DNA of 64,000 nt, taken from positions 186,001 to 250,000 of the forward strand of contig NZ_FOEE01000007.1 of the NCBI RefSeq assembly GCF_900110555.1, given 5' to 3'. Of the stretch, positions 35,609 through 46,644 are shown one piece after another; the first letter of the stretch is position 1; every line of letters begins with the position of its first letter. Below the pieces are notes generated by a model, which made no database searches, had not been told where the DNA came from, and worked only from the letters and a program-made list of their open reading frames with translations. The translations under genes were made by a program, and so were the position numbers. Source of the stretch: Trujillonella endophytica. Its GTDB lineage: Bacteria; Actinomycetota; Actinomycetes; Mycobacteriales; Geodermatophilaceae.

Positions 35609-36394
35609 TCAGCGGAGGACGACGGCGTCGGGCGTGCTGACGTCGATCGTCGCGGCCGGGTCCAGGGCCCCGGCGGCGACCTGGTCGAGCAGGGCGACCA
35701 GCACGTCGGCCTTCTCGGCGGAGTCCGCCGCGGTTCCCCACAGCACGGTCGTCCCATCGGTGAGCACCAGCGTCACGTCGTTGCCCGAGCGCGCCGCGAC
35801 GGCGCCGACCCGGGCGCGCACGTCGCGGGGCAGCTCCACCAGCGCGGCCAGCCCGGCGCGCGTCGCCGCGTCCTCGGGTCCCGGGGTGGCGACCTCCAGC
35901 GGCACCACGCCGTCCGGGGCCTCGCCGGTGACGGTGTCGAACAACACACCCCCGGCGTCCACCAGCGAGCGGGTGCCCGCCTGCTCCACCACGGCGACCG
36001 GCACGCGCTCCTCGACGGTGATCACCACCGTCTGCGGCCAGCCGCGGGTCACCTGCACCGAGGCCACCTGGGGCAGCCGGGCGACGCGGGCGGCAGCGGC
36101 GTCGACGTCGACCCGCAGCAGCGGCGTCCCCTCGGCCACACCGGCGGCGGCGCGGACCTGGTCCGCGGTCAGCGAGCCGGCGCCGTCCACCCGAACGGTC
36201 GACACGGCCAGCAACGGGCTCCCCCACACCACCCACACCGCGACGGCGACGGCGGTGACGGCGAGCCCGATGCGGATCACCAGCCGGCGGCGCGGGTCGG
36301 CCGGGCGGGAGGGGCGCGGCGTCCGCGCGGGGCGACGGGCGGCCTCGGGCGGCGTCCCGCGCAGCCGGTCGCGGGTGGTGGCGGCGCGGCTCAC
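35609..36394 (-). CDS. ftsQ: Cell division protein FtsQ
   Basis: A 261-residue bitopic protein: a cytoplasmic Arg/Pro-rich tail, one helix (LVIRIGLAVTAVAVAVWVVW, about 38-57), then a POTRA domain (LLAVSTVRVDGAGSLTADQVRAAAG) and the FtsQ beta domain (WPQTVVITVEERVPVAVVEQ). It links FtsL and other late divisome proteins in the periplasmic space. GTG 36394 overlaps the murC stop by 4 nt. The domain order is normal. Confidence 0.95.
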   Translation of the reverse strand: MSRAATTRDRLRGTPPEAARRPARTPRPSRPADPRRRLVIRIGLAVTAVAVAVWVVWGSPLLAVSTVRVDGAGSLTADQVRAAAGVAEGTPLLRVDVDAAAARVARLPQVASVQVTRGWPQTVVITVEERVPVAVVEQAGTRSLVDAGGVLFDTVTGEAPDGVVPLEVATPGPEDAATRAGLAALVELPRDVRARVGAVAARSGNDVTLVLTDGTTVLWGTAADSAEKADVLVALLDQVAAGALDPAATIDVSTPDAVVLR

Positions 36395-37854
36395 CGGTCC
36401 GCGGCCGGGTCGTCGGGACCCGGGGCCTGCTCCGCCTCCCGCGCGGCCAGCGCCGCGAGTACCTCGGGGCCGACCATCGAGACGTTGCCGGCGCCCATGG
36501 TGATCACGAGGTCACCGGGCCGGGCGCGCCCGGCCAGGGCCGGCGCGGTGGCCGACCACGAGGGCTCGAAGTGCACCCGGCCCGCCGGCAGCGGCACCGC
36601 GGAGGCGACCATCGCCCCGGTCACGCCGGGCACCGGGTCCTCGCGGGCGCCGTAGACGTCCATGACCACGACCTCGTCGGCCAGCCCCAGCGCCTCGCCG
36701 AACCCGGCCGCGAACTCCCGGGTGCGGCTGTAGAGGTGCGGCTGGAAGGCGACGACGACGCGCCCCTCCCCCGCCACCGCCCGGGCGGCATGCAGCTGGG
36801 CGCGCACCTCCGTGGGGTGGTGGGCGTAGTCGTCGTAGACGCGGACCCCGCCGGCGACGCCCTTGAGCTCGAACCGGCGGTGCACGCCGCCGAACCGGCC
36901 CAGCCCGCCGATCAGCTCCGCCGCGGGCAGCCCGAGCTCCAGGCCGGCGAGCAGCGCGGCCGCGCTGTTGCGGGCCATGTGCTCCCCCGGCAGCCGGATG
37001 CTGACGCGTCCCAGCGGCTCGCCGTCCAGGACCGCCGTCCAGCTGGTCGTCTCGCTGCCGACCTCGATGTCGACCAGGCGCAGGTCCGCGTCCGCGGCGG
37101 TGCCGTAGGTCCGCACCCGGGCCGTCACGGGCACCCCGCGCAGCCGCGCGGACCCGGGGTCGTCGGCGCACAGGACCACGAAGCCGTCGGGGTCGACCGT
37201 GCCGAGGAACCGGTCGAAGGCCTCCTCCACGGCGGCCAGGTCGCCGTAGTTGTCCAGGTGGTCGGCCTCCACGTTGGTCACGATCGCGCCGTGCGGGGCC
37301 AGCAGCAGGAACGAGCGGTCGCTCTCGTCGGCCTCGGCCACGAAGACGTCGCCCTCGCCCGCATGGGCGTTGCTGCCCGACTCGTTGAGGTCGCCGCCGA
37401 TCGCGAAGGACGGGTCCACGCCGCAGGCCTGCACGGCGACGGTGAGCATCGACGTGGTCGAGGTCTTGCCGTGCGTGCCGGCGACCGCGACGCTGCGCCG
37501 GCCGGCCATGACGGCGGCCAGCGCCACCGCCCGGGGCAGCACGCGCAGCCCGCGCTCGCGGGCGGCGGCGAGCTCCGGGTTGTCCTCCCGGATCGCGGTG
37601 GAGACGACGACGGTGTCGGCGTCGCCGAGGTTCTCCCCGGCGTGCCCCAGCGCCACCCGCGCGCCCAGCGCCCGCAGCGCCAGCAGCGTCGGGGTGTCCC
37701 GCCGGTCGCTGCCCGAGACCCGGACGCCGCGGGCCAGCATGATGCGGGCGATGCCGCTCATGCCGGCGCCGCCGATGCCGACGAAGTGCACCGCGCCCAG
37801 GTCGGCCAGCGCGGGAATGGGGTCCTTCCAGGCGGCCACCGCCGCGGCGCTCAC
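36391..37854 (-). CDS. murC: UDP-N-acetylmuramate-L-alanine ligase MurC
   Basis: A 487-residue Mur ligase that adds L-Ala to UDP-MurNAc with ATP. The UDP-binding N-domain starts [20 protein letters not shown], the ATP loop is [15 protein letters not shown], and the C-domain carries [18 protein letters not shown] 37854 overlaps murG by 4 nt. It is cytoplasmic and the first step of stem-peptide synthesis. In this cluster the next ligase, MurD, is not encoded nearby. Confidence 0.97.
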   Translation of the reverse strand: MSAAAVAAWKDPIPALADLGAVHFVGIGGAGMSGIARIMLARGVRVSGSDRRDTPTLLALRALGARVALGHAGENLGDADTVVVSTAIREDNPELAAARERGLRVLPRAVALAAVMAGRRSVAVAGTHGKTSTTSMLTVAVQACGVDPSFAIGGDLNESGSNAHAGEGDVFVAEADESDRSFLLLAPHGAIVTNVEADHLDNYGDLAAVEEAFDRFLGTVDPDGFVVLCADDPGSARLRGVPVTARVRTYGTAADADLRLVDIEVGSETTSWTAVLDGEPLGRVSIRLPGEHMARNSAAALLAGLELGLPAAELIGGLGRFGGVHRRFELKGVAGGVRVYDDYAHHPTEVRAQLHAARAVAGEGRVVVAFQPHLYSRTREFAAGFGEALGLADEVVVMDVYGAREDPVPGVTGAMVASAVPLPAGRVHFEPSWSATAPALAGRARPGDLVITMGAGNVSMVGPEVLAALAAREAEQAPGPDDPAADR

Positions 37855-39011
37855 GGCGCGCCCCCGGGGCCCGCGGCGCCGGCCACCTCGAGCACGATGT
37901 CGGCCAGCCGCTCGTCGGCGTCGGGCACGCCGACCGCGGCCGCGTGCGCGGCGTAGGCGGCCAGGGCCGACGGCTCGGTGAGCAGCGGGACGAGGTGCTC
38001 GGCGATCCAGCCCGAGGAGAGCTCGGCGTCCTCCACCAGCACCCCTCCCCCGGCGTCGACCACGGGCAGCGCGTTGCGGCGCTGCTCGCCGTTGCCGATG
38101 GGCAGCGGCACGAACGCCGCGGGCAGGCCGACGGCCGACAGCTCGGCGACGGTCACCGCCCCCGCCCGGCAGAGTGCCAGGTCCGCGGCGGCGTAGGCGA
38201 GGTCCATGCGCTCCAGGTAGTCGACGACGACGTACGGCGCCTGACCCGCCGCGCGGGCCGGCACCGTCACGTCGGTGTTCTTGGGGCCGCGGGCGTGCAG
38301 GACCTGGATCCCGGCGGCGGTGAGCGCGTCGGCGACCCCGGCCGCGGCGCGGTTGAGCGACGCGGCGCCCTGGGAGCCGCCGAACACCAGCAGCGTCGGC
38401 CGGTCGGCGTCCAGTCCGAAGGCGGCCCGGGCCTCTGCCCGCCGCGCCGGGCGGTCCAGCGAGCTGATCGCCGTCCGCAGGGGCATGCCCACGTGCTCGG
38501 CCCGGCGCAGCGGCGTGCCGGGGACGGTGACGGCCACCCGCGCCGCGATGCGCGCCCCGATGCGGTTGGCGAGGCCCGGCAGGGCGTTCTGCTCGTGCAC
38601 GACGACCGGGGTCCCGGACCGCTCCGACCGCCCCCGCCGCCCCCGGGCGGCCAGGTAGGCCGGCAGCGCGACGTACCCGCCGAACCCGACGACGACGTCG
38701 GCGCCGAGGTCGTCCAGGAGCCCGCGCGTCTCCCGGACCGCCCCGATCAGCCGCCCAGGCACGCGGAGCAGGTCGAGGGTGGGCCTGCGCGGCAGCGGGA
38801 CCGGCGGGATCAGCCGCAGGTCGTAGCCGCGGGCCGGCACCAGCCGGGTCTCCATCCCCCGCGCGGTGCCCAGGCAGGTGATCCGGATCCCGCCGGGCAC
38901 CGCGCCCGCGCGGCGCAGCAGGGCGTCGGCGAGGGCGAGCATCGGCTCGATGTGCCCGCCGGTGCCGCCGCCGGCCAGGACGACGCCGACCGGTCCGCCG
39001 GCCGCGCTCAC
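37851..39011 (-). CDS. murG: MurG lipid II N-acetylglucosaminyltransferase
   Basis: A 386-residue GT-B glycosyltransferase that converts lipid I to lipid II at the inner membrane face. [20 protein letters not shown] is the N-domain glycine loop, [16 protein letters not shown] and [16 protein letters not shown] are signature loops, and the UDP-GlcNAc site is near [23 protein letters not shown] 39011 overlaps the ftsW stop by 4 nt. Confidence 0.97.
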   Translation of the reverse strand: MSAAGGPVGVVLAGGGTGGHIEPMLALADALLRRAGAVPGGIRITCLGTARGMETRLVPARGYDLRLIPPVPLPRRPTLDLLRVPGRLIGAVRETRGLLDDLGADVVVGFGGYVALPAYLAARGRRGRSERSGTPVVVHEQNALPGLANRIGARIAARVAVTVPGTPLRRAEHVGMPLRTAISSLDRPARRAEARAAFGLDADRPTLLVFGGSQGAASLNRAAAGVADALTAAGIQVLHARGPKNTDVTVPARAAGQAPYVVVDYLERMDLAYAAADLALCRAGAVTVAELSAVGLPAAFVPLPIGNGEQRRNALPVVDAGGGVLVEDAELSSGWIAEHLVPLLTEPSALAAYAAHAAAVGVPDADERLADIVLEVAGAAGPGGAP

Positions 39012-40552
39012 CGGGGCCGCCGGGGGGCGTCGGGCGCCGCGGCGCGGGCCCGCGGCGGTGGCTGCCGGCGGGCCTCGCCGGCGCGGGACCGGTCGGCCGG
39101 ACCGCGCCGCTCGCGGGGCACCGGGCCCCGGTCGCGGGGCGGGCGGGTGCCGGCGTCCGCGGGCGCGGGGACGCGCACGACCGTCCGCCCGGCGGAGCCC
39201 CGGTCGGGGCCGGCGGGGCGGGCCTCGGGGGCCGGGCGGCGCCGGCTGCGCGAGCGGACCGGGTCGACGGCGTGCGCCGGCACCGGCAGCAGCAGCCGCG
39301 CCAGCCGGCCGGCCCGGCGCTGCCGCTGGTACTCGATCGCGTCGGGCTCGGAGCGCGCGAAGCGGATGAGCAGGCCGACGATGAACAGCGTGAGCACCAG
39401 CGACGTGCCGCCGGCGGACACCAGCGGCAGCGTCACCCCGGTGACCGGACCCAGACCCACCACGTACCCCATGTTCATCGCCGCCTGGCCGACCAGCCAC
39501 ACGGTGATGGCGACGCAGGCCAGTTGCACGAACCGGTCCGCCGAGCGCCGGGCGATGCGGAACCCCGCGTAGGCCAGCACCCCGTACAGGGTGATCACGA
39601 CCAGGCAGCCGAGGAAGCCCATCTCCTCGCCGATGATCGCGAAGATGTAGTCCGACTCCGCCTCGGGCAGCAGGTTCCACTTCATGGCGCTGTTGCCCAG
39701 ACCCACGCCCCAGAAGCCGCCGGTGGCGAGGGCGTAGAAGCCGCGGATGGCCTGGAACCCGGAGTCGGTGGGGTCGGCCTCGGGGTTCAGGAACGAGGTC
39801 CAGCGCTCCAGCCGGTAGGCCGAGGTGGTGACGAGCAGGAGCACCCCGGCGACGCCGATCGCGCCCAGGCCGGCCCAGACCCGCCAGGGCGCGCCGGCGG
39901 CGAGCAGCAGGCCGGCGAGGACCAGGCCCATCGTCACCGTCGCGCCGAAGTCCGGCTCGAGCATGAGCAGCCCGCAGATGACCACGAACACCGGCAGCAG
40001 CGGCACGAGCAGGCTCGGGACGGTGAGGTAGCTCGCCCGCAGCGCGAGGACGTGCGCCCCCCACAGCGCGAAGACGAGCTTGCCCGCCTCCGACGGCTGG
40101 AAGTTGGTGAAGCCCAGGTCGAACCAGGCCCGCGAGCCGTTGAGCTCGGTGCCGATCCCGGGGACGGCGACCAGCAGCAGCAGCGCCAGCACGGCGAGCA
40201 GCGCGATCGGCGCCCAGCGCCGCAGCACCGCGGTCGGCAGCCGCACCGCGACCAGGAGGGCGACCAGGCCGATCAGGGCGAACACCACCTGCTCGACGCC
40301 CGGCCGCCAGGCGGGCTGGTCGGCGAGCGCGGCCTCGATGGCCGAGGCGGAGAACACCATGACCAGGCCGATGGCCAGCAGCATCCCGGCCGCGCCGATG
40401 ACCAGGTGGCAGCTGGTCATCGGTCCGTCGAGCCACGGCGGCAGCGCGAGGGTGCGCCCGCGGCCGGCGGCCCGGCCGCCGCGCGCGGGGGGCTCGGTGG
40501 CGGACGCCGCGCGGGCGCGGCCGGTCGCGGCCCGACCTGCGGTGGGGTCCAT
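39008..40552 (-). CDS. ftsW: Septal peptidoglycan glycosyltransferase FtsW (SEDS)
   Basis: A 514-residue SEDS polymerase with about ten helices. [37 protein letters not shown] and [20 protein letters not shown] are SEDS motifs. A basic disordered C-terminal tail of about 120 residues (Arg/Pro/Ala-rich) extends beyond the last helix, as in mycobacterial FtsW. It polymerises lipid II with FtsI. ATG 40552 is chosen. It follows mraY directly, with only 92 nt between them and no murD. Confidence 0.95.
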   Translation of the reverse strand: MDPTAGRAATGRARAASATEPPARGGRAAGRGRTLALPPWLDGPMTSCHLVIGAAGMLLAIGLVMVFSASAIEAALADQPAWRPGVEQVVFALIGLVALLVAVRLPTAVLRRWAPIALLAVLALLLLVAVPGIGTELNGSRAWFDLGFTNFQPSEAGKLVFALWGAHVLALRASYLTVPSLLVPLLPVFVVICGLLMLEPDFGATVTMGLVLAGLLLAAGAPWRVWAGLGAIGVAGVLLLVTTSAYRLERWTSFLNPEADPTDSGFQAIRGFYALATGGFWGVGLGNSAMKWNLLPEAESDYIFAIIGEEMGFLGCLVVITLYGVLAYAGFRIARRSADRFVQLACVAITVWLVGQAAMNMGYVVGLGPVTGVTLPLVSAGGTSLVLTLFIVGLLIRFARSEPDAIEYQRQRRAGRLARLLLPVPAHAVDPVRSRSRRRPAPEARPAGPDRGSAGRTVVRVPAPADAGTRPPRDRGPVPRERRGPADRSRAGEARRQPPPRARAAAPDAPRRPR

Positions 40553-40644
40553 CCCGCCATCGTGGCCGCTGCGGGACGCCGCGGCGGGGAGCATGCGGGC
40601 GTGTCGCGTGGGTGGCGAGTGACCTGCGGGACCCCGGACAGTCC

Positions 40645-41724
40645 TCACAGGCCGGTGAACGACAGCCAGTCGGCGTAGAACAGGCCCAGCCCGAAGGCCA
40701 CGGCCATGCCGGTGACGAGCCAGAACCGCACGATGACGGTGTTCTCCTGCCAGCCGGCCAGCTCGAAGTGGTGGTGCAGCGGGGCCATCCGGAACACCCG
40801 CCGGCGGGTCGCCCGGAAGAAGGCCACCTGGATCACCACCGACAGCGTCACCGCCACGAAGAGCCCGCCGAGGACGACCAGCAGGAGCTCGGTGCGGGTG
40901 ACGATCGCCAGCCCCGACAGCAACCCGCCCAGGGCCAGGGAGCCGGTGTCGCCCATGAAGATCTTGGCCGGGCTGGTGTTCCACCAGAGGAAGCCCAGGC
41001 ACGCGCCCATGGCCGCGACCGCGACCAGGGTGACGTCCAGCGGGTCGCGCACCTCGTAGCAGCCCTCGACCGCCGCGGTGGAGCAGTCGTGGGTGAACTG
41101 CCAGAACGAGATGACGACGTAGGAGCCGAACACCATCGCCGAGGCGCCGGCGGCCAGCCCGTCGAGGCCGTCGGTGAGGTTCACCGCGTTGGAGAACCCG
41201 GCGATGAACAGGTAGGCCAGGACCACGAACAGGATCGGCCCGAGGGCCAGCGGCGCGATGTCGCGGACGTAGGACACGAACGTCGAGGCCGGGGTGACGT
41301 CGCCGTCGTCCGGGAAGTTCATCGCCAGGATCGCGAAGGTGAGCCCGACGACGAGCTGGCCGACCAGCTTGGCGGTCTTGTTCAGCCCGAGGCTGCGCCG
41401 GTACCGGATCTTGAGGTAGTCGTCGAGGAAACCGACGGTGCCCAGCCCCACCATGAGGAACAGCAGCAGCAGCCCGGTCGCGGTGACGCCGCGGCCGGGT
41501 TGGCCGAGCAGGAACAGGTGCGCGACCAGGTAGCCGCCGACGGTCGCGCCGACGATGACGGTGCCGCCCATCGTGGGCGTGCCCTTCTTCGCCAGGTGCG
41601 TCTCGGGCCCGTCGTCGCGGATCTCCTGGCCGAAGCCCTTGCGGCGGAACAGGTGCACCGCCATCGGCGTGGCCAGGATGGAGAACACCAGGCCGAAGGC
41701 GCCGGCGATGAGGACGGACTTCAC
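40645..41724 (-). CDS. mraY: Phospho-MurNAc-pentapeptide translocase MraY
   Basis: A 359-residue, ten-helix membrane enzyme that transfers phospho-MurNAc-pentapeptide to undecaprenyl phosphate, making lipid [35 protein letters not shown] (catalytic Asp) and [22 protein letters not shown] (HHH motif) are all present. GTG 41724 overlaps the murF stop by 4 nt. Confidence 0.97.
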   Translation of the reverse strand: MKSVLIAGAFGLVFSILATPMAVHLFRRKGFGQEIRDDGPETHLAKKGTPTMGGTVIVGATVGGYLVAHLFLLGQPGRGVTATGLLLLFLMVGLGTVGFLDDYLKIRYRRSLGLNKTAKLVGQLVVGLTFAILAMNFPDDGDVTPASTFVSYVRDIAPLALGPILFVVLAYLFIAGFSNAVNLTDGLDGLAAGASAMVFGSYVVISFWQFTHDCSTAAVEGCYEVRDPLDVTLVAVAAMGACLGFLWWNTSPAKIFMGDTGSLALGGLLSGLAIVTRTELLLVVLGGLFVAVTLSVVIQVAFFRATRRRVFRMAPLHHHFELAGWQENTVIVRFWLVTGMAVAFGLGLFYADWLSFTGL

Positions 41725-43118
41725 GCGGCCGTCCCCGCGGAGAGCAGATCGGCGGCGAGCAGTTCCAGCCCGTAGGCACGGCTGGCCTTGACCAGCACCA
41801 CGTCGCCGGGCACGAGCACCTCCGTCAGAAGCGCGCGGGCGGCAGCCCGGTCCGGCACGTGCACCGACCCCTCTCGGTCCCGGGCACCCGCGGCGCGGGC
41901 CCCGGTCGCTATCCCTACCGCATCGGGGCCCACGGCAACGATCACATCGACGCCCGCGGCGACCGCGTCGCGGCCGAGCCGCTCGTGCTCCGCGGCCGCG
42001 GCCGGTCCCAGCTCCCCCATCGCGCCCAGGACGGCGACGCGGCGGGTGCCCGCCATCCCGGCCAGCGCGGCGAGCGCGGCCCGCATCGACTCCGGGTTGG
42101 CGTTGTAGGCGTCGTTGACCACCACGACGCCGTCCGGCCGGCGGGTGACCTCCATCCGCCAGCGGCTGCGCGCCCCGGCGGCCGAGAGCGCGCGCGCCAC
42201 CGCGGCCGGGGCCATGCCCGCGGCCAGGGCGGCCCCGGCGGCGGACAGGGCGTTGGCGACCTGGTGCTCGCCGACGACCTGCAGCGCCACGGGGTGCCGC
42301 TCGCCGGCTGCGGCGAGGGTGAAGGAGGCCCGGCCCTCGCCGTCGAGCCGCACGTCGGTGGCGCGCACCTCGGCGTCGTCCGCCCGGCCGGTGGTGAGCA
42401 CCCGCGCGCGGGTGCGCGGGGCCATGCCGAGCACGCGCGGGTCGTCGGCGTTCAGGACGGCGGTGCCGTCGGCCGGCAGCGCCTCCACGAGTTCGCCCTT
42501 GGCGCGGGCGGTGCCCTCCGGCGAGCCGAACTCGCCCAGGTGCGCGGACCCGACGTTGAGGACGACGCCGATCCGTGGCCGGGCCACCGCGCACAGCCGG
42601 GCGATGTGGCCGGGCCCGCGCGCGCCCATCTCCAGCACCAGGTAGCGGGTCGAGGCGTCGGCCGACAGCACCGTGAGCGGCAGGCCGATGTCGTTGTTGA
42701 ACGAACCCGGCGGGCTGACCGTGGGCCCGGCCTCGGCCAGCACCTGGCCGAGGAGGTCCTTGGTGGAGGTCTTGCCGGAGGACCCGGTGATGCCCAGCGT
42801 CACCAGGCCGTGGCCGACGAGCCGGCCGTGCACCGCGGCGGCGAGGCGGCCCAGGGCGGCCACGGCGTCGTCGACGACCACGCACGGCAGCGCGTCGTCG
42901 GGTCGGGTGGTCAGCGCCCCCGCGGCGCCGGCCGCCGCCGCGGCGACGAGGAAGTCGTGCCCGTCCACCCGCTCGCCGGGCAGCGCCACGAACAGGTCGC
43001 CGGCGGCCACGGTGCGCGAGTCGATGGTCACCGCGCCGGCCACCGGGGCGTCGGGCGCGCCGCCGGTCAGCCGGCCGCCGACCGCCTCGGCGACCTCCCG
43101 CAGCGTCAGGGCGATCAC
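41721..43118 (-). CDS. murF: MurF UDP-MurNAc-tripeptide-D-Ala-D-Ala ligase
   Basis: A 465-residue Mur ligase. The N-domain includes VTIDSRTVAAGDLFVALPGERVDGH, the ATP loop is LGITGSSGKTSTKDLL, and the C-domain contains VVVNDAYNANPESMRAAL, a MurF hallmark. It joins D-Ala-D-Ala to the tripeptide in the cytoplasm. GTG 43118 overlaps murE by 4 nt. Confidence 0.97.
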   Translation of the reverse strand: MIALTLREVAEAVGGRLTGGAPDAPVAGAVTIDSRTVAAGDLFVALPGERVDGHDFLVAAAAAGAAGALTTRPDDALPCVVVDDAVAALGRLAAAVHGRLVGHGLVTLGITGSSGKTSTKDLLGQVLAEAGPTVSPPGSFNNDIGLPLTVLSADASTRYLVLEMGARGPGHIARLCAVARPRIGVVLNVGSAHLGEFGSPEGTARAKGELVEALPADGTAVLNADDPRVLGMAPRTRARVLTTGRADDAEVRATDVRLDGEGRASFTLAAAGERHPVALQVVGEHQVANALSAAGAALAAGMAPAAVARALSAAGARSRWRMEVTRRPDGVVVVNDAYNANPESMRAALAALAGMAGTRRVAVLGAMGELGPAAAAEHERLGRDAVAAGVDVIVAVGPDAVGIATGARAAGARDREGSVHVPDRAAARALLTEVLVPGDVVLVKASRAYGLELLAADLLSAGTAA

Positions 43119-44659
43119 GGGGCGCCCACCCGGGTCAGGACCTCGCGCAGCACCACGCGGTCGTCGAAGGGCGTCACCACACCGGCGACCTCCTGGCCCG
43201 TCTCGTGCCCCTTGCCCGCGACCAGCACCGTGTCCCCGGGCCGGGCCCGCGCGACGGCCTCGGCGATGGCCGCCCGCCGGTCGCCGACCTCCAGGACCGC
43301 CGCCCGCCGGCCTGCGGGCACGCCGGCGATCATCGCGGCCCGGATCGCCGCGGGTTCCTCGGAGCGGGGGTTGTCGTCGGTGACCACGAGCAGGTCGCTG
43401 CCCTCGGCGGCGGCGGCACCCATCGCCGGCCGCTTGCCGGGATCGCGGTCACCGCCGCAGCCCAGCACGGTGATCACCCGGCCGGCGGTGGCGCCACGCA
43501 GGGCGTGCAGCGCGGTGGCCACCGCATCGGGGGTGTGGGCGTAGTCGACGACGGCGACGAACGGCTGGCCGGCGTCCACCGGCTCCATCCGGCCGGGCAC
43601 CACGGTGTCGGCGATGCCGCGCAGCGCGGTCTCGACCGGCACGCCGACGGCGTCGAGCAGGGCGACGGCGAGCACCGCGTTGGCCACGTTGAACCGCCCG
43701 GGCAGCCGCACGCGGGCGGGCCAGGTGCGGCCGCCGGGACCGCGCAGGGTGAAGGCGGAGCCTCCGTCGGGAGCGACGGTGACGTCCGACGCGGTCCAGT
43801 CCGCGGGGTGCTCGCCGGAGCTCGCCACGGTCACGGGGCGCCGTCCCTCGAGCATGCCCGTCAGCCGGCGGCCGTGGGCGTCGTCGACGTCGACCACCTC
43901 GACGCCGGCGCGGCCGTCGAACAGCAGCGCCTTGGCGAGGAAGTAGTCCTCGAGGTCGCGGTGGAAGTCCAGGTGGTCCTGGCTGAGGTTGGTGAAGCCG
44001 GCCGCGGTGAAGGGCACGCCGCCGACGCGGCCGAGCACGAGCGCGTGGCTGGACACCTCCATGACGACGACCTCGACGCCGGACGCGGCCATGCCGGCCA
44101 GCAGGGCGTGCAGGACCGGCGCCTCGGGGGTGGTCCGGGCGCTGGGGAGGGCGGTCGGCTCGGCGCCGGGGAGGCGGGTCCGGGTCTGCACCGTGCCGAT
44201 CAGCCCGGTGCCGCGGCCGGCGGCGGCCAGCCCGGCCTCGACCAGGTAGGCCGTCGTCGTCTTGCCGTTGGTGCCGGTGATGCCGACGACCTGCATCCGG
44301 CGGGCCGGCTCGCCGTACACCCGGGCGGCCACCGCGCCGAGCACGGCGCGGGGGTCGTCGACGACCAGGACCGGCAGCGCGGGATCGGTCACCGCCGCGT
44401 GGCCGGCGGGGTCGGTGAGCACCGCGACGGCCCCGGCGGCCAGGGCGTCGGCCAGGTAGGCCGCCCCGTGGGTGCGGGCACCCGGCAGCGCGGCGTAGAG
44501 GTCACCGGCGTGCACGTCGGTGGAGGCGAGCGTGACGCCGGTGACCGTCGTCGCCGGATCGCCCTGCACGGGGGCGCCGACGAGGTCGGCCAGCTCGGCG
44601 AGGGACAGCGGCGCGGTGCCCGCGGGCCGGGGCGCCGCCCCGGGCGCGGTCGGGGTCAC
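43115..44659 (-). CDS. murE: MurE UDP-MurNAc-dipeptide-meso-DAP ligase
   Basis: A 514-residue Mur ligase. ATP loop VVGITGTNGKTTTAYLVE, and the specificity motif DNPRSEEP in VVTDDNPRSEEPAAIRA indicates meso-diaminopimelate as the third residue rather than lysine. VVDYAHTPDAVATALHALR is also conserved. GTG 44659 is chosen. It begins 117 nt after the ftsI stop, a gap without any ORF of note that may hold an internal promoter. Confidence 0.97.
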   Translation of the reverse strand: MTPTAPGAAPRPAGTAPLSLAELADLVGAPVQGDPATTVTGVTLASTDVHAGDLYAALPGARTHGAAYLADALAAGAVAVLTDPAGHAAVTDPALPVLVVDDPRAVLGAVAARVYGEPARRMQVVGITGTNGKTTTAYLVEAGLAAAGRGTGLIGTVQTRTRLPGAEPTALPSARTTPEAPVLHALLAGMAASGVEVVVMEVSSHALVLGRVGGVPFTAAGFTNLSQDHLDFHRDLEDYFLAKALLFDGRAGVEVVDVDDAHGRRLTGMLEGRRPVTVASSGEHPADWTASDVTVAPDGGSAFTLRGPGGRTWPARVRLPGRFNVANAVLAVALLDAVGVPVETALRGIADTVVPGRMEPVDAGQPFVAVVDYAHTPDAVATALHALRGATAGRVITVLGCGGDRDPGKRPAMGAAAAEGSDLLVVTDDNPRSEEPAAIRAAMIAGVPAGRRAAVLEVGDRRAAIAEAVARARPGDTVLVAGKGHETGQEVAGVVTPFDDRVVLREVLTRVGAP

Positions 44660-44776
44660 GGGGCTCCAATCTACCGGCGATCACGACGAGACCCGCGCAC
44701 GGCACGGAAGGCTCGAGCGGCTCCCGTGCAGCGCCCCGCGCCGCGCGGAGCGTGGCGTGGGGGGCACGGGGGTCCT

Positions 44777-46642
44777 TCACCCGGTGAGGTCGAACTCGGG
44801 ACGACCGGTGCCCGAGGGGACGACGCCGGCCGCGGTGAGCACGTACCGCATCACGTCGGCGAACACGGGCGCGGCGACCTGGCCGCCCTCGGCCGAGCTG
44901 GTCGGGCGCTCGAGGTCGACCGCGACGACGTACTGCGGGTCGTCGGCGGGAGCGAAGCCGACGAACGTGGTCACGTAGCCGCCGCCGGTGTAGCAGCCGC
45001 ACTCGGGGTTGGCCCGCTGGGCGGTGCCGGTCTTGCCGGCGACGCGGAAGCCGTCGACCTCGCCGAGGGGCGCCGTGCCGCCGGGGCCGACGACCGCCTC
45101 GAGCATGTAGGCGAGGTCGGCCGCGGTCTCCTCGCCGATCACCCGGGTGGGCTGCGGGCGCTCGGCCGGGGTCACGGTGCCGTCGGCCGCGGTGACCGAG
45201 GAGACCAGGCGGGGGTCGATGCGGACGCCGCCGTTGGCGATCGCCTGGTAGACCGAGGCCATCTGCAGGGTGGTGACCGAGACGCCCTGCCCGATGGGAA
45301 CGTTCGCCGCGCGGCTCGCCGTCCAGTCCTCGGCGGGCTCGAGGATGCCGGCGCTCTCGCCGGGCAGCTCGATGCCGGTCCTCCCGCCGATCCCGAACGC
45401 CCGCAGGTACTCCTCGAGGCGCTCGTCGCCCAGCTGGCGGGCCAGCATGATCGTGCCGACGTTGCTGGACTTGGCGAGGATGCCGGTCACCGTCCAGTCG
45501 ACCGGCTCGTGGTCGTGGGCGTCGGTGACGACGACGTCGCCGGCCTGGATGTGTCCCGGGACGGTCAGCACCGTCTCGGGAGTGGCCAGCCCCTCCTCGA
45601 TCGCCCCGGCCAGCGTGACGGCCTTCATGACCGAGCCGGGCTCGAACACCTGGGAGACCACGGGGTTGCCGAGGAGGTCGGGGTCGGTGCTGCGGGCCGC
45701 TCCGGGGTCGTAGCCGGGGCAGCTGCCCATCGCGACGACCTCACCGGTGTGCACGTCGAGGACGACGGCGGAGGCGCGCGTGGTCGCGCCGTCGGAGCAG
45801 GCCTGCGCCAGCCGCTGCTCCATGACGAACTGGACGTCGGCGTCGAGGGTCAGCCGGACCGTGCCGCCGTCGACGGCCGGCGTCGACTCGTCGATGCCCG
45901 AGGGGATGGGATTGCCGCCGCTGCCGACCTCCACGCGCCGCTCGCCGTCGGTGCCGGCCAGCTGCTCGTCGAAGCGCTGCTCGATCCCGGCCAGCCCGGC
46001 GCCGTCCCGGCCGACGAAGCCGACCACCTGGCCCCCGACGGATCCGGCCGGGTACAGGCGCACCGGCTCGTCCTCGAAGCGGATGCCGGGCAGCTCGAGC
46101 TCCTCGATGGCGCCGACGGTCTCGGTGCTGACCTGGTGGGCCAGCTGCACGTACCGGCCGTCGCGCGAGAGCAGCTCGGTGAGGTCGGACACGGGGACGT
46201 CGAGCAGGGTCGTCAGTGCCAGCGCCGTCCGCTGCGGATCGCTGACGAGCAGCGGATCGGCGACGACGAGCGAGGCGGCCACGGTGTAGGCGAGGGGATC
46301 GCCGTCGCGGTCGAGGACCTGCCCGCGCAGCGCGGCGATGTCGTCGGTGCGCAGCCGGGCCTGGGACGCGGCCTCGGCGTACTCCCCGCCGTCGACCCCT
46401 TGGAGCAGCACCAGCTTGCCGGTGACCAGCAGGAGCGCGGCGGCGATGAAGGCCATGCCGACCCGCAGGCCGCGCGCGGGCAGCACGGGGAGCGTGGCGC
46501 GGCGGCGGCGGCCGGCGGCGCGGCGGGGCACGAAGGCGCCGGTCGCCCGCGGGGACTCGGGCGCGCCGGTGCGCGGGGCGCGCCGCGGAGCGGGGCGGTC
46601 GCCGGCCCGCCGGCCGGGGGGCGGGCGGTGCGGGGAGGACAC
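44777..46642 (-). CDS. ftsI: Septal transpeptidase FtsI (class B PBP)
   Basis: A 621-residue class B penicillin-binding protein. A basic N-terminal tail and one helix (LRVGMAFIAAALLLVTGKLVLL) are followed by a dimerisation domain and the transpeptidase domain with SxxK in FEPGSVMKAVTLAG, SxN in LAKSSNVGTIML and KTG in RVAGKTGTAQRANP. It cross-links septal peptidoglycan with FtsW. CGC (ECGCYTGGGY) near the active site is a small actinobacterial-type insertion. GTG 46642 lies 2 nt after the ftsL stop. Confidence 0.96.
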   Translation of the reverse strand: MSSPHRPPPGRRAGDRPAPRRAPRTGAPESPRATGAFVPRRAAGRRRRATLPVLPARGLRVGMAFIAAALLLVTGKLVLLQGVDGGEYAEAASQARLRTDDIAALRGQVLDRDGDPLAYTVAASLVVADPLLVSDPQRTALALTTLLDVPVSDLTELLSRDGRYVQLAHQVSTETVGAIEELELPGIRFEDEPVRLYPAGSVGGQVVGFVGRDGAGLAGIEQRFDEQLAGTDGERRVEVGSGGNPIPSGIDESTPAVDGGTVRLTLDADVQFVMEQRLAQACSDGATTRASAVVLDVHTGEVVAMGSCPGYDPGAARSTDPDLLGNPVVSQVFEPGSVMKAVTLAGAIEEGLATPETVLTVPGHIQAGDVVVTDAHDHEPVDWTVTGILAKSSNVGTIMLARQLGDERLEEYLRAFGIGGRTGIELPGESAGILEPAEDWTASRAANVPIGQGVSVTTLQMASVYQAIANGGVRIDPRLVSSVTAADGTVTPAERPQPTRVIGEETAADLAYMLEAVVGPGGTAPLGEVDGFRVAGKTGTAQRANPECGCYTGGGYVTTFVGFAPADDPQYVVAVDLERPTSSAEGGQVAAPVFADVMRYVLTAAGVVPSGTGRPEFDLTG

Positions 46643-46644
46643 GC

